Source: JADJLQ01 sp031417835 | GTDB taxonomy: Bacteria > Bacteroidota > Bacteroidia > Chitinophagales > Saprospiraceae | Direction of reading: 5' to 3' | Length of the DNA stretch: 44,529 nucleotides | NCBI GenBank assembly: GCA_031417835.1 | Contig: JANOWJ010000201.1 | Span: 1 to 44,529, forward strand | In this document: positions 1 through 9,500 of the stretch, piece after piece | Position numbering within the stretch: position 1 is the stretch's first letter | Layout of the letters: every line of letters begins with the position of its first letter | Notes under the pieces: generated by a model | Databases searched by the model: none | Seen by the model: the letters and a program-made list of their open reading frames with translations, nothing else | What the model was told of the DNA's origin: nothing | Program-made: the position numbers and the translations under genes

Positions 1-144
1 GTCAGAGAATATAGCCAAAACGGTCAAAAAGGGTACAACCAAATGATGATCAACCGTACAGATGTAGGTGGAGCCGGGGTGTTGTATTACACGATCGAAA
101 CCAAAGACTACACTGCTACAAAGAAAATGATTCTGGTAGACTAA
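1..144 (+). CDS. C-terminal fragment of a T9SS type A sorting-domain surface protein
   Basis: The window opens inside a gene; 47 codons remain before TAA. The fragment reads as the last strands of a type A sorting domain (Por secretion tail): a GxxGVLYYTIET segment followed by YTATKKMILVD. It closely resembles the end of the protein at 18430-22872, which finishes GGVFYYQLQADGYTATRKMIVLE-like, so it is probably another member of the same array, which then extends upstream of the window. The tail would direct export through the T9SS and be removed during surface attachment. Domain content upstream cannot be seen. A strong terminator follows at once. Confidence 0.85.
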   Translation, partial: VREYSQNGQKGYNQMMINRTDVGGAGVLYYTIETKDYTATKKMILVD

Positions 145-180
145 GATTAGACGGGTCACTTATAAATAATTACTTAAAAA

Positions 181-211
181 GGGCTTTCAGATTCGATCTG
201 AAAGCCCTTTT
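181..211 (+). terminator. Rho-independent terminator
   Basis: A perfect 12-bp stem (GGGCTTTCAGAT with ATCTGAAAGCCC) closes a 3-nt loop and is followed by TTTT. It lies 36 nt after the stop of the truncated surface-protein gene. A-run upstream and T-run downstream could make it work in both directions. Confidence 0.9.
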
Positions 212-345
212 GCTATTGATTAACTAAAGGCATAAAAAATTGGAACGATTTTGGGAGTAGAAGAAGGAATAGCCAACTTGAAAAACAACGAAATAATTCA
301 AAATCAAGGGGTTATTAACAATTAATGGCTAATCTGAATCGTTTA

Positions 346-377
346 TTTGTCGGGGAAAGTCAGAGAAAGTATCTTTG
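346..377 (+). promoter_or_regulatory. Bacteroidota-type promoter
   Basis: TTTG at 346-349 and TATCTTTG at 370-377 fit the Bacteroidota sigma-ABfr pattern (-33 TTTG, about 20 nt, -7 TAnnTTTG). Transcription would start near 384 and read the cohesin/SprB-like gene and the PorP/SprF gene behind it. Confidence 0.7.
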
Positions 378-425
378 CGACCCTAATAGATAAATTATAA
401 TAAAATAGTGTTAAAATTCTTATCC

Positions 426-2576
426 ATGAATTTAATTAGAATATTTGTACCCTGCCTTTTCATCTTTGCTTTGGCTTTATTTCCTGTATCTAAAAGTATG
501 GCTCAATGCAATGCAAAGTTTACTGCCTCTTCCATCACTGGAAAAACAAACGATGAAGTCGTCGTCAAATACACTGTTGATAATTTTACGGAGATAGCGA
601 GTCTCCAATGGACCATAAAATTTGACAAGGCAGTTCTACAATATCTTGATATCGTTGATCTTGACCTTCCTGATTTAACCAAGTCTTCTTCCTTTAATGT
701 AACAAAGGCATCTGAAGGTCAAATTACAGTGACTTGGAATTATCAACAAGGGGCCACAAAACCAAACGGTGCAGCCATTTTCGGAATAAAATTTAAATTG
801 ATTGGAGCTGATGGTAAAACCAGTGCAGTTTCTTTTTCGAATACACCACTAAAGTTTGAGATCGGTGATAAGGATGGTAATGAATGTAAGTTGGCTACTT
901 TTGTTCCCGGTAAAGTCGATATCGGTACCGTAGTTCAACCACCAGTAGGTGTTGCCATTAAAGCTGGTACAGCATCTGCTTCTAAGGAACAAGAGGTTTG
1001 TATTCCTGTCGCAGTGTCTGGATTTAAAAGTGTGACAGCTATGCAATTTTCAATGGGTTGGGATACTTCTAAAATCAAATTTGTTAAACTTCAAAAGTTT
1101 GCAGGCTTTACCAATTTTGACGCTGGCAATTTTGGAACAGTTTTAGCACCCGGAGGGAAAATTTCGAGTGTTTGGTTTGATCCAAATACTACTGGCCAAA
1201 CTGTGGCAGATGGAGTTGCGATTTTTGAAATCTGTTTTAGATACACCGGAACCTGCCCAAGTACTGCAGCGGCTGCCATAAATTTTACCGATGACCCGAC
1301 TAGATTAGATGTCGTGACCACTGGTGGTAAATTGGTAGTAGCAAAAGAATCTGGGTCTATTACTTGCGCTGCTGGAACTTCATTGGCCGTCAGCTCAACT
1401 AAAGTAACCCACCCGTGCCCAGGCCAGACCAATGGAGCGATCGAGATCACTGCATCTGGCGGAACTGGGACCTTGACTTATTTGTGGTCCAATGGAGCTA
1501 CCACAAAAGATGTGAGTAATCTGGGTACAGGCACCTATAATGTAACCGTCAAGGACGGAGCAAACAATACAATCACCTTAAGTAGTGCGATTGTGTTAAC
1601 CACACTAACCGCTACGCCGCAAGGGACAGATCCTACTGGAGGACTCAGCAATGGATCGATAGCACTGACAGTAGCAGGTGGAAATAATCCCTTGACTTAT
1701 CTTTGGAGCAACAATGCTACCTCGAAGGATATTAATAATCTGCCCGCAGGTGCCTATACGTATACCATCACCGATGCTAGCAATTGTAAAGCTACAGGGA
1801 CAGTCAATCTTGGCGGAGCTACGGTAGCTTTAGATATTACTAATATCATTTCAGCAGGACCTGGATGTTCCGGTCAATCTACAGGTACGATCAGCGTCAC
1901 GATCGTGGGCGGTAGGTCACCTTATACATATGCTTGGACAGGGCCTTCTGGTTTCGTCTCTACTGCAGAAGACATCTCTGCCTTGGCAGTTGGTACTTAT
2001 AAATTGACAGTGAAGGATGCAGCCAATGCTACAAAGGTCTCTGCAGATATTGTTCTGGTAGCAGGTTCAGGTACTCCGCTTTCATTGACCATCAGAAAAA
2101 AAGAACCTTCCAGTCTTAATAATGATGGTGAGATAAGTGCATCACCTGTCGGTGGTACGGCACCGGTCACATATAGATGGAATACAGGTTCGACAAGTTG
2201 TTGTCTGACTTCATTACCCAAAGGAAACTATAATGTCACTGCTACGGATGCTAGAGGCTGTACAGCGACGACCAACGTGACACTGACTGGCTCATCAAGT
2301 GCTTGTTTCACTTCTATTCGTGCATTTACACCCAATGGCGATGGGCTCAATGAGTTATTTATCATCAATTGTGCAGATGTCAATTCGACCCAATTGAGCA
2401 TTTACAATCGTTGGAACCAATTGGTTTATACAGCTAATAACTATCGCAACGATTGGAATGGCATTGATAATAAAGGTTTATTATTGCCTGATGGTACATA
2501 CTATTGGATATTGAGAAACAATAGCGATAATACATTACATAAAGGCCACGTAGCTCTCATAAGATCTCTCAATTAA
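426..2576 (+). CDS. Secreted protein with two cohesin-like domains, SprB-like repeats and T9SS type B sorting domain
   Basis: The protein has 716 aa from the ATG at 426; a GTG at 408 in frame would add six residues. A signal peptide ends near SKSMAQ. Two cohesin-like beta-sandwich domains follow (about 28-166 and 176-306), recognised by patterns such as VVVKYTVDN...LQWTIKFDKAVLQYLDI and VCIPVAVSGFKSVTAMQFSM. Four SprB-type repeats (about 324-619) carry the typical LTYLWSNGATTKDVSNL and GTYNVTVKD pattern. The last 90 residues are a gliding-motility-associated (type B) sorting domain with FTPNGDGLNELF, YNRWNQLVY and DGTYYW. Proteins of this class leave through the T9SS and stay at the surface with help from a SprF-like partner; such a gene lies 34 nt downstream, so the two are probably one operon. 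The cohesins could be docking sites for the dockerin-like modules encoded further downstream; that is inference. Confidence 0.85.
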   Translation: MNLIRIFVPCLFIFALALFPVSKSMAQCNAKFTASSITGKTNDEVVVKYTVDNFTEIASLQWTIKFDKAVLQYLDIVDLDLPDLTKSSSFNVTKASEGQITVTWNYQQGATKPNGAAIFGIKFKLIGADGKTSAVSFSNTPLKFEIGDKDGNECKLATFVPGKVDIGTVVQPPVGVAIKAGTASASKEQEVCIPVAVSGFKSVTAMQFSMGWDTSKIKFVKLQKFAGFTNFDAGNFGTVLAPGGKISSVWFDPNTTGQTVADGVAIFEICFRYTGTCPSTAAAAINFTDDPTRLDVVTTGGKLVVAKESGSITCAAGTSLAVSSTKVTHPCPGQTNGAIEITASGGTGTLTYLWSNGATTKDVSNLGTGTYNVTVKDGANNTITLSSAIVLTTLTATPQGTDPTGGLSNGSIALTVAGGNNPLTYLWSNNATSKDINNLPAGAYTYTITDASNCKATGTVNLGGATVALDITNIISAGPGCSGQSTGTISVTIVGGRSPYTYAWTGPSGFVSTAEDISALAVGTYKLTVKDAANATKVSADIVLVAGSGTPLSLTIRKKEPSSLNNDGEISASPVGGTAPVTYRWNTGSTSCCLTSLPKGNYNVTATDARGCTATTNVTLTGSSSACFTSIRAFTPNGDGLNELFIINCADVNSTQLSIYNRWNQLVYTANNYRNDWNGIDNKGLLLPDGTYYWILRNNSDNTLHKGHVALIRSLN

Positions 2577-2610
2577 ATAATACCATACCTCTCATAGTAA
2601 ACATCCGGTT

Positions 2611-3531
2611 ATGAAAAAAATTCTACTTTCGGTTTCATTCTTTGTAGCACTTACTATATGTCTTAAGGCACAGGATGAAGCCATTTATTCTCAGTATTTG
2701 TTTCACCCTATTCTGGTCAATCCTGCGTATGCTGGATTTCAAGATCACCATGAGTTGTTATTGAATTATAAAAACACTCATGCTTCATTTCCAGGATCGC
2801 CTAAGACTTATACGTTAAGTTTTAATGGTCCGGTTGCACCAAAACTTGGATTTGGTGGACTGGTATTCAATGATGTAGAAGGGGATTTGAGTAAATTCAA
2901 AGCACAAGCAGCAGTGACTTATAAGTTTGACTTGGGATCAGTGAAATTAAATGCAGGATTGGCTGCGCAATATTCTAGACGGCAATTAGCCAATGGGGCA
3001 GTTTTAGATCCTTTGATTAATCCTATTGACCCGTACTTATTGGAGGCTGCCAATGGTAGTAAATTCTTTAGTTCATCTATGGGCATTTATGGTGAACAAA
3101 ATGGTAAATTTAAATTTGGGATTGCAGTGGTGGATTTGGTACGGACTCGGATTGACGATATTCAGACACCGACTTCATCTAATTCATTATTTGAATTTTT
3201 TAATGCATGGGTAGGTTATAAATACGATGTAGCTAATTATAATTTTACAATAGAGCCCTCGATCATGATTAAGCGATTGCGGTATGTGCCATTCCAGACA
3301 GACTTTAATGTTAAAATGGGATTCTTAGAAGACCAATTGTTTGGAGGCATTTCCTACTCAGTAGGCGGATTTAGTAAGACTTCGTTTTTGTTAGGGACCA
3401 GAATCAATAAATTCAAATTGTTTTATTCCTATGATATTTCACTGGATGAATTTCAAAAATACAATAATGGAGCTCATGAAATTTCGTTATCCTTTGATAT
3501 CAATGCTAGTTTTAAAGGCATGAACAAATAA
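2611..3531 (+). CDS. PorP/SprF family type IX secretion membrane protein
   Basis: The 306-aa product starts with a signal peptide (MKKILLSVSFFVALTICLKAQ) and shows the family hallmarks: QYLFHPILVNPAYAGF near residues 29-44, then alternating aromatic beta strands expected of an outer-membrane barrel. Length matches the family (about 300 aa). In Flavobacterium, SprF is needed to export or anchor SprB and is encoded next to it; here the gene follows a SprB-like type B protein by 34 nt, so it is most likely the dedicated partner of that protein. A terminator ends the unit. Confidence 0.92.
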   Translation: MKKILLSVSFFVALTICLKAQDEAIYSQYLFHPILVNPAYAGFQDHHELLLNYKNTHASFPGSPKTYTLSFNGPVAPKLGFGGLVFNDVEGDLSKFKAQAAVTYKFDLGSVKLNAGLAAQYSRRQLANGAVLDPLINPIDPYLLEAANGSKFFSSSMGIYGEQNGKFKFGIAVVDLVRTRIDDIQTPTSSNSLFEFFNAWVGYKYDVANYNFTIEPSIMIKRLRYVPFQTDFNVKMGFLEDQLFGGISYSVGGFSKTSFLLGTRINKFKLFYSYDISLDEFQKYNNGAHEISLSFDINASFKGMNK

Positions 3532-3573
3532 GTATTCAAATTTTAACTTATATCTTAGCGTACTGCGCTTTTG

Positions 3574-3598
3574 GCCTGGAGGATCTCCGGGCTTTTTT
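3574..3598 (+). terminator. Rho-independent terminator
   Basis: GCCTGGAG pairs with CTCCGGGC (one T-G wobble) across a 3-nt loop and is followed by six Ts. It closes the cohesin/SprB-like plus PorP/SprF unit. Confidence 0.85.
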
Positions 3599-3722
3599 AT
3601 TTGTGGTTATAAGATATTAACGATGAATCTTATATCTAATCTCGGTAAATTCATACGATAACAGATGCAAATATTAATCATAGCTCTGCGACTAAAGTTC
3701 GTTTTATTTTTAACTTAAAAAC

Positions 3723-3755
3723 TTGACTAGCATGGTCTTTAATTTCATACTTTTA
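3723..3755 (+). promoter_or_regulatory. Possible promoter of the 3797 gene
   Basis: TTG at 3723-3725 and TACTTTTA at 3748-3755 approximate the Bacteroidota -33/-7 boxes, with spacing of 22 nt and a non-consensus last base in the -7 box. Position, about 40 nt before the start codon, fits. The match is weak. Confidence 0.3.
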
Positions 3756-3796
3756 AGTCCCCCCATCATTCATCACCTGTATGAACCCTTTTGACT

Positions 3797-6070
3797 ATGA
3801 AAAAATGGATGTCGTTTTTTGCTGGAATTGTATTTATTAGTTTTTCTTTCAAGGCTGCTGCTAACCTTGAGATTTTTTGCCCTAAGGAAAAATCAATAAC
3901 CTATCAACAGTATCTCAATGGAAATTATTACGATAGACCTGTCATATGGGGTGCGCATACTTTGTATGGCCCATGGATTAAAACAAATCTCAATTGTGGT
4001 GCAGGATATGTAACTGTTAAATGGGAGATAGTAGATCATTATGCCAGGACATATTATTGTACACAGACTATTTGGGTTGAAAATGCATATGGGGGTTCGC
4101 CGGTATCTGTTTGGTGCCCCAAAGAACAGACCATTTATTGTGATGAAGTCGATTATGTGCAATATTTAAAACCTGAAATCAGTGGTTATAATTATAAATT
4201 GTATGGACCATATATCTCCAAGTCTATCAATGATTGTGGTACCGGAAGTCTTTGGGTAGAATGGAAGATTATAGATGGCTGTGGTAAGACCACTTATTGT
4301 AAAACGGCTATATGGGTAAAAGCCAGATCTGGTTACCCCAATATATGGTGGCCAAAAGATTTTGAAGCTGATCCATGCAAAGATGTTACTGATCCGCGAT
4401 TTCTTCCATATCCATTTGGGTATCCAGAGATCAGCTCATACAATAAATGTGCTAAGTATGGTATCAGTTATAAAGATGAAGAATATACGTTTCCAAATGA
4501 TCCAGGCATATGTCGCAAGATTGTCAGACGATGGTCAGTCATAGATTGGTGCAATTATAATCCAAACTCATATGGCCACAGTCAATCTGGTCGATGGGAG
4601 CATGTACAGTTGATAAAAATCATCAACAAGTCCGCACCTACTATCATCTGTACTCCGGAAGTCAAAGTCAATCAAGAGCTTTACGGCAAAACAGCGTGGG
4701 TGGACATACCAATTCCTAAAGCTACATCTACGTGCAATGGTGCTGCCATAATAAGCCACAACTCAAAATATGCTACGCGCCCTGGAGCTGACGCGAGCGG
4801 CCAATATCCGATCGGGACTACAGATGTCATATTTACAGTCAAAGACCCATGTAGCAACTTTTCTTCTTGCACGACTAAAGTGATTGTTTTGGATAAAACG
4901 CTTCCGACCCCCTATTGTATAGCTCACCTGGTAGCGGGTATCGGATGGCATTCAGACGGCATATATACGATCATCGATCCCAAAAAATTTGATGCCGGTT
5001 CGTTTGACAATTGTACACCTAGAGAAAAATTAAGATTTGAGGCCCAGCCTTTCAGGTACAACTGCGATAGTATAGGTATCAGAACTTTAAAAATATGGGT
5101 CATAGATGAAGCCGGTAATAAAGACTTTTGTATCGTAAAATTGAGCTTACAGGATAATCAAGGGATGTGCCCTAAGAAGGTGGAACCCGCTCCGCCTCAA
5201 TCAGGAACCTTGTTGATTGCAGGACTTCTTTTGACTATTGAAAACAACCCATTGGATAGTGTAGCTATGCAACTGATCGATAGTAGTTCTTCAAAAAATA
5301 TAATGACCAGTGGTAAGTATAAATTCACCTCTTTATACAAGGGTAAATCATATACAGTAAAACCATTTAAAGGCAAGGATTTTCTAGATGGCGTAACAAA
5401 TGAAGATTATAATTTATTAATTAATTATATCCAGGGCCGGGAAATTTTATTTAATCCCTATCAATTATTAGCTGCTGATATTGATGGCAATGATACCATA
5501 GACATGGATGATGCCTTTTTATTGGGTTATTACCTTTTAAAAGGAAATGCTGGAGTGCCGGGTACTCAGCCATCCTGGAGATTTGCTTCTAAATCTTTTG
5601 ATCTTTCCCTTTTGGATTTAGACTCTAAGTCTATCGCGATCGTACCGAAACAAATACTCTACAAAAAACTAGATTCTATTGACATTAATGGTGACTTTGT
5701 AGGAATAAAGATTGGAGACCTCGATTTGAGTATTTACGATACAGTATCTACTGTATCGACCAAATCCAAAAATCAACTGGAAACAAGACAGCCTGCTACT
5801 ATAGCTGGTACCATTTTGGATCATAAAGTATTTCCTAATCCATTCCATCAAAAAGTTAGCATTCTCTTTCATGTAGCTGACGAAGGGAATTTCGATTTCT
5901 CCTTGTACAATATCCAGGGACAAAAAGTATTCGCTCAAAGTTTATATAGTACTTCAGGCCTAAATCAATTTGAGTTAAGTGCTACAGCATTCAATCTACC
6001 AGGTATCTATTTTTATACCCTGCAAGATAACTTCAAGTCATTTTCAGGTAAATTGGTCTATAAGCCATAA
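3797..6070 (+). CDS. Cys-rich secreted protein with dockerin-like domain and T9SS type A tail
   Basis: The protein has 757 aa from ATG at 3797; a TTG two codons earlier is less likely. After a signal peptide come two tandem 73-aa repeats rich in Tyr, Trp and Cys (about 25-96 and 104-176), each holding a CPKE motif, LYGP(W/Y)I, and a V.WxI(V/I)D strand. A WPKD...DWC module follows (185-278), then an HYR-like domain (279-366), a PTP...GSFDNCTP...CDSIG module (368-454), a small beta-sandwich (471-523), a dockerin-like pair (523-585) whose second loop is DIDGNDTIDMDD, and a type A tail (676-757, VFPNPFHQK, GIYFYTL). Unlike its larger neighbours it has no cohesin-like domain between dockerin and tail. 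The two repeats at the N-terminus match no family I can name. Likely role: structural or adhesive surface component. Confidence 0.85.
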   Translation: MKKWMSFFAGIVFISFSFKAAANLEIFCPKEKSITYQQYLNGNYYDRPVIWGAHTLYGPWIKTNLNCGAGYVTVKWEIVDHYARTYYCTQTIWVENAYGGSPVSVWCPKEQTIYCDEVDYVQYLKPEISGYNYKLYGPYISKSINDCGTGSLWVEWKIIDGCGKTTYCKTAIWVKARSGYPNIWWPKDFEADPCKDVTDPRFLPYPFGYPEISSYNKCAKYGISYKDEEYTFPNDPGICRKIVRRWSVIDWCNYNPNSYGHSQSGRWEHVQLIKIINKSAPTIICTPEVKVNQELYGKTAWVDIPIPKATSTCNGAAIISHNSKYATRPGADASGQYPIGTTDVIFTVKDPCSNFSSCTTKVIVLDKTLPTPYCIAHLVAGIGWHSDGIYTIIDPKKFDAGSFDNCTPREKLRFEAQPFRYNCDSIGIRTLKIWVIDEAGNKDFCIVKLSLQDNQGMCPKKVEPAPPQSGTLLIAGLLLTIENNPLDSVAMQLIDSSSSKNIMTSGKYKFTSLYKGKSYTVKPFKGKDFLDGVTNEDYNLLINYIQGREILFNPYQLLAADIDGNDTIDMDDAFLLGYYLLKGNAGVPGTQPSWRFASKSFDLSLLDLDSKSIAIVPKQILYKKLDSIDINGDFVGIKIGDLDLSIYDTVSTVSTKSKNQLETRQPATIAGTILDHKVFPNPFHQKVSILFHVADEGNFDFSLYNIQGQKVFAQSLYSTSGLNQFELSATAFNLPGIYFYTLQDNFKSFSGKLVYKP

Positions 6071-6100
6071 ATTAGTCTATAAAGTTAATTTTTATACCAA

Positions 6101-6128
6101 GCCTGCCATATTTATGGCGGGCTTTTTT
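6101..6128 (+). terminator. Rho-independent terminator
   Basis: GCCTGCCATA pairs with TATGGCGGGC (one wobble) over a very short loop and is followed by six Ts, 30 nt after the stop of the preceding surface-protein gene. Confidence 0.85.
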
Positions 6129-6508
6129 ATTTATTATTTTGATTATCAATTATATACAAATGTAATAAATAAATAATATGTTAAATAAAAATGCATGATA
6201 TACCTTTTTATAGGTATGTCAACTCCATACATATTACATATTTTTGTAATGTTTATTAATAATAAATACAGACTTTTATAAAGTGTATTATTTTGTAATA
6301 TGTATTTTAAAAGATAAGCTCCCATCCCAAAATTTTTGATTTAACTCCAATGGCTTGGAGGCTCACGCTATAAAGTATTTTGCGAATATAGCTTGGTAGG
6401 CCCTGCCGAAGTTTCAATCAATTCAGACAGTATTAAAAGTGGTTATCGGTCCTTCAGGGCTGTCAACCAACATTTAATGTATTTAATTTTTTATCTAAAC
6501 TGTTTGAT
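6129..6508 (+). promoter_or_regulatory. AT-rich gene-free leader of the 6509 gene
   Basis: This 380-bp stretch has no convincing gene. The first half is extremely AT-rich and holds CATATTAC (6230-6237), TTGTAATG (6244-6251) and TTGTAATATG (6293-6302), half-sites also seen before the genes at 13517 and 18430. TATTTTTG at 6239-6246 matches the -7 box TAnnTTTG. If that is the promoter, the mRNA would have a leader of about 250 nt. The second half is less AT-rich and has small potential hairpins (for example near 6400 and 6450), with no riboswitch family that I recognise. Confidence 0.5.
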
Positions 6509-9500
6509 ATGAAAAATGCAATTCTGGTTAAAGTACTCGCGATGGCGCTCATGTTTGGAGCTGTGGCTATCCCCCAGGCTTTTAGCCAATGTATTTCCTC
6601 GATTGGCACCACAATTACGGTGCCATGTAATATCCATCCTGATTCTATTCCTAAGCCCAACATCTCAAATATGGAAGGATGTGGTACGGTGACCTCAGTG
6701 ACCCAGGTACTCCCGGCACAACCACCATTTATGAATGGTCCAACAGCCGCCGCCGCATGTGATTCAGTATGTTTTTCTAAACAGATACGAACTTGGACGA
6801 TTGTACGGACAGGTATGGCTAATCTGGCATACAAGGATACTATTTGTTATACTGCGATTACACTAGATGATGTCGTATGCCCAAGAGATACTGTTATATT
6901 CTGTCCTCCCGGTATAAATGTAGTTATTGATACGAGTATAGCTGCTCTTGGCAGCCCGTTGAAAAGCGGAGGTGTATGTAATATTTTACAATCAGGCCCG
7001 GTAAGAACTCTTTGGAACTACAGCGGTCCGGGATGTTACAAGATTTCCAGAGAATGGACATTGATAGATTGGTGTGACAATATGGCTACCCCTCGCGTAT
7101 GTAGGCAATTTATAGAAATAGTTGATACGATAGATCCTGTGATAGATGCTCAGGAAGATTTCGGCAGACTCAATATAAAAGGTGATCAATGTACTGCTGA
7201 TTATAAATTTCCTCCCGCAAGTATCAATGATAATTGTACGCCATCCCTTCAATTGAAAGTAACCATTTCGGTAGCAGGGCAAGTGCTGATTGGTAATGGT
7301 GGCTATATCTATGGTATCCCGATTGGCATTCATCAAGTAATATATACCGTCGAAGATAAGTGTACAGGTGCAGATGGCATGCCGAACAGCAGTGCTGATA
7401 CTGGAGTCATTGAAATCTATGACGGAGTAGGTCCATTAGCATTTTGCAAAGGCAATAAAATCGTGCAGATCAATGAATCGGGCATGGTCACTTTACCCTC
7501 CTCTGCTTTTAACGATGGCAGTTTTGACCGATGTAGTCCACCTGTATCTATAAAGGTGAAACGTATGAATGACCTGCCGAAATGTGTAGTGATTGCGCCG
7601 AGTGATGCATTATTAAATAACCCATTTAATCATTTTGCGGATAATGTGAAATTTTGTTGCGCCGACCATGGTACAGATGTCATGGTCATCATGCGGGTAT
7701 ATCAAGGTATAGTACCTGGTGGCCCAGTCAGTCTTGATGCTACATATATGGGGTTGCCTCATACGGATTGTATGACCTCTGTAAAAGTATTAGACAAAGT
7801 CGGCCCTACGATTACGTGCCCTGAATTATATAATATTGACTGTAGGGAACTTAGCCTTAAAAGAGTCAAAAGCTTGACGGACTACGGAGCCCCTGTGGTC
7901 ACGGATATGTGCCTTGATACCGTATGGATAGACAGCATTTCTAGGTTGGATCAATGCCTAGTAGGTGATATCACTCGCCGTATTTATGCAAGGGATGACG
8001 CTGGAAATACCACCTACTGCGACCAGATCATACGAGTGAGTAATTCTGATCCCTTCGATGCAACAGATACGAGTGATTGGGTCTGGCCAAAGGATACCAC
8101 TTTCTTTATTTGTTCGGCGTCTACACTACCTGCCGTCACAGGACTACCAATACTCAAAGACCCTTCTTGTGCCAAAGTCACTTATAATTATACAGATGAG
8201 GTGTATGAGTTTGCACCAGGTGCATGTAAAAAAATAGTAAGGAAATGGACGGTGGCTGATTGGTGTCAAATCGATCCATATGTATCGAATAGTGGTCGAT
8301 GGTCAAAAAGTCAAAAAATAGTAGTCATGGATACTGCCAAGCCGGTAATAACAGTACCTGCTAATTTTATGGTAAACAATTTTGACTCAGTCTGTGGCCC
8401 TGCATTGGTGACAGTACCTTTACCATCTGCGACAGATTGTACACCAGGACCTTCTTTGGAGTGGACTTTTACATTAGACTTATTAAGTGATGGCTTGAAT
8501 ATTATACAGGGTCAAGGAAGAAATGCAAGCCAAATGATGCCGAATGGTATCCACAAGTTGGTATTTTCAGTGAATGACAAATGTGGCAACATTTCAAAAG
8601 GTACGACGATCATCACCGTGAAAGATGCCAAAAAGCCTACGCCTGTAGCTATACATGGCTTGGCTACTGATGTTGGATTGATGAATGGGGTAGCAATGGT
8701 AAGAGTTTGGGCAAGATTATTCTTTTTACCTGGTAGCGCATTTGACAACTGCACTCCATTTGCCAATTTAAAGTTTTCGTATTCAGCCAATACTGCGGAC
8801 ACGGTAAGGACATATACATGTGATAGTGTCGGGACTCGCAACGTACGACTTTGGGTGACTGACCTTGCGGGCAATCAAGATGTCGTCAACACGTACATAC
8901 TGATACAAAATAATATGGGAGCTTGTACCAGCCCTGGCCCCGCTCCAAGTCTTCGTACAGTAGGCATCCAAGGAGAAATTATGACTGAGGCGGGTAAATC
9001 TATAGATCAGGTCAATGTCAAAATAATGAATGGTGAGATCGCTATGCCCGATGCCTTTATAGCTGCAGGAAAATTTTCTGCAAAAGAACTCATAATAGGC
9101 CAAGCCTATAATATAATACCCAAAAAAGATATAAACCCTATGAATGGGGTGAGCACGATCGATATGATCATGATGCAAAAGCATATCCTGGGCATTCAAT
9201 CGTTACCCACCGCTTATAAAATGATTGCTGCAGATATCGATCGTAGTGGGGAAGTCGATGCAGCAGATCTCGTAGAGCTTAGAAAATTGATATTGGGGCT
9301 CGATAAGACTTTCACCAAAAACGAATCTTGGCGATTTGTAGATGGGTCTTATAAATTCAATTCGATTACATCTGCATTGCATGAATCGTTTAAAGAAAAA
9401 TATTCTATTGTCGACCTGCAACATGCGATGGCCATCCATTTCGTTGGCGTCAAAATTGGAGATGTCAATGAATCCAGCCTCGGTAGTGAATTACAAAATT

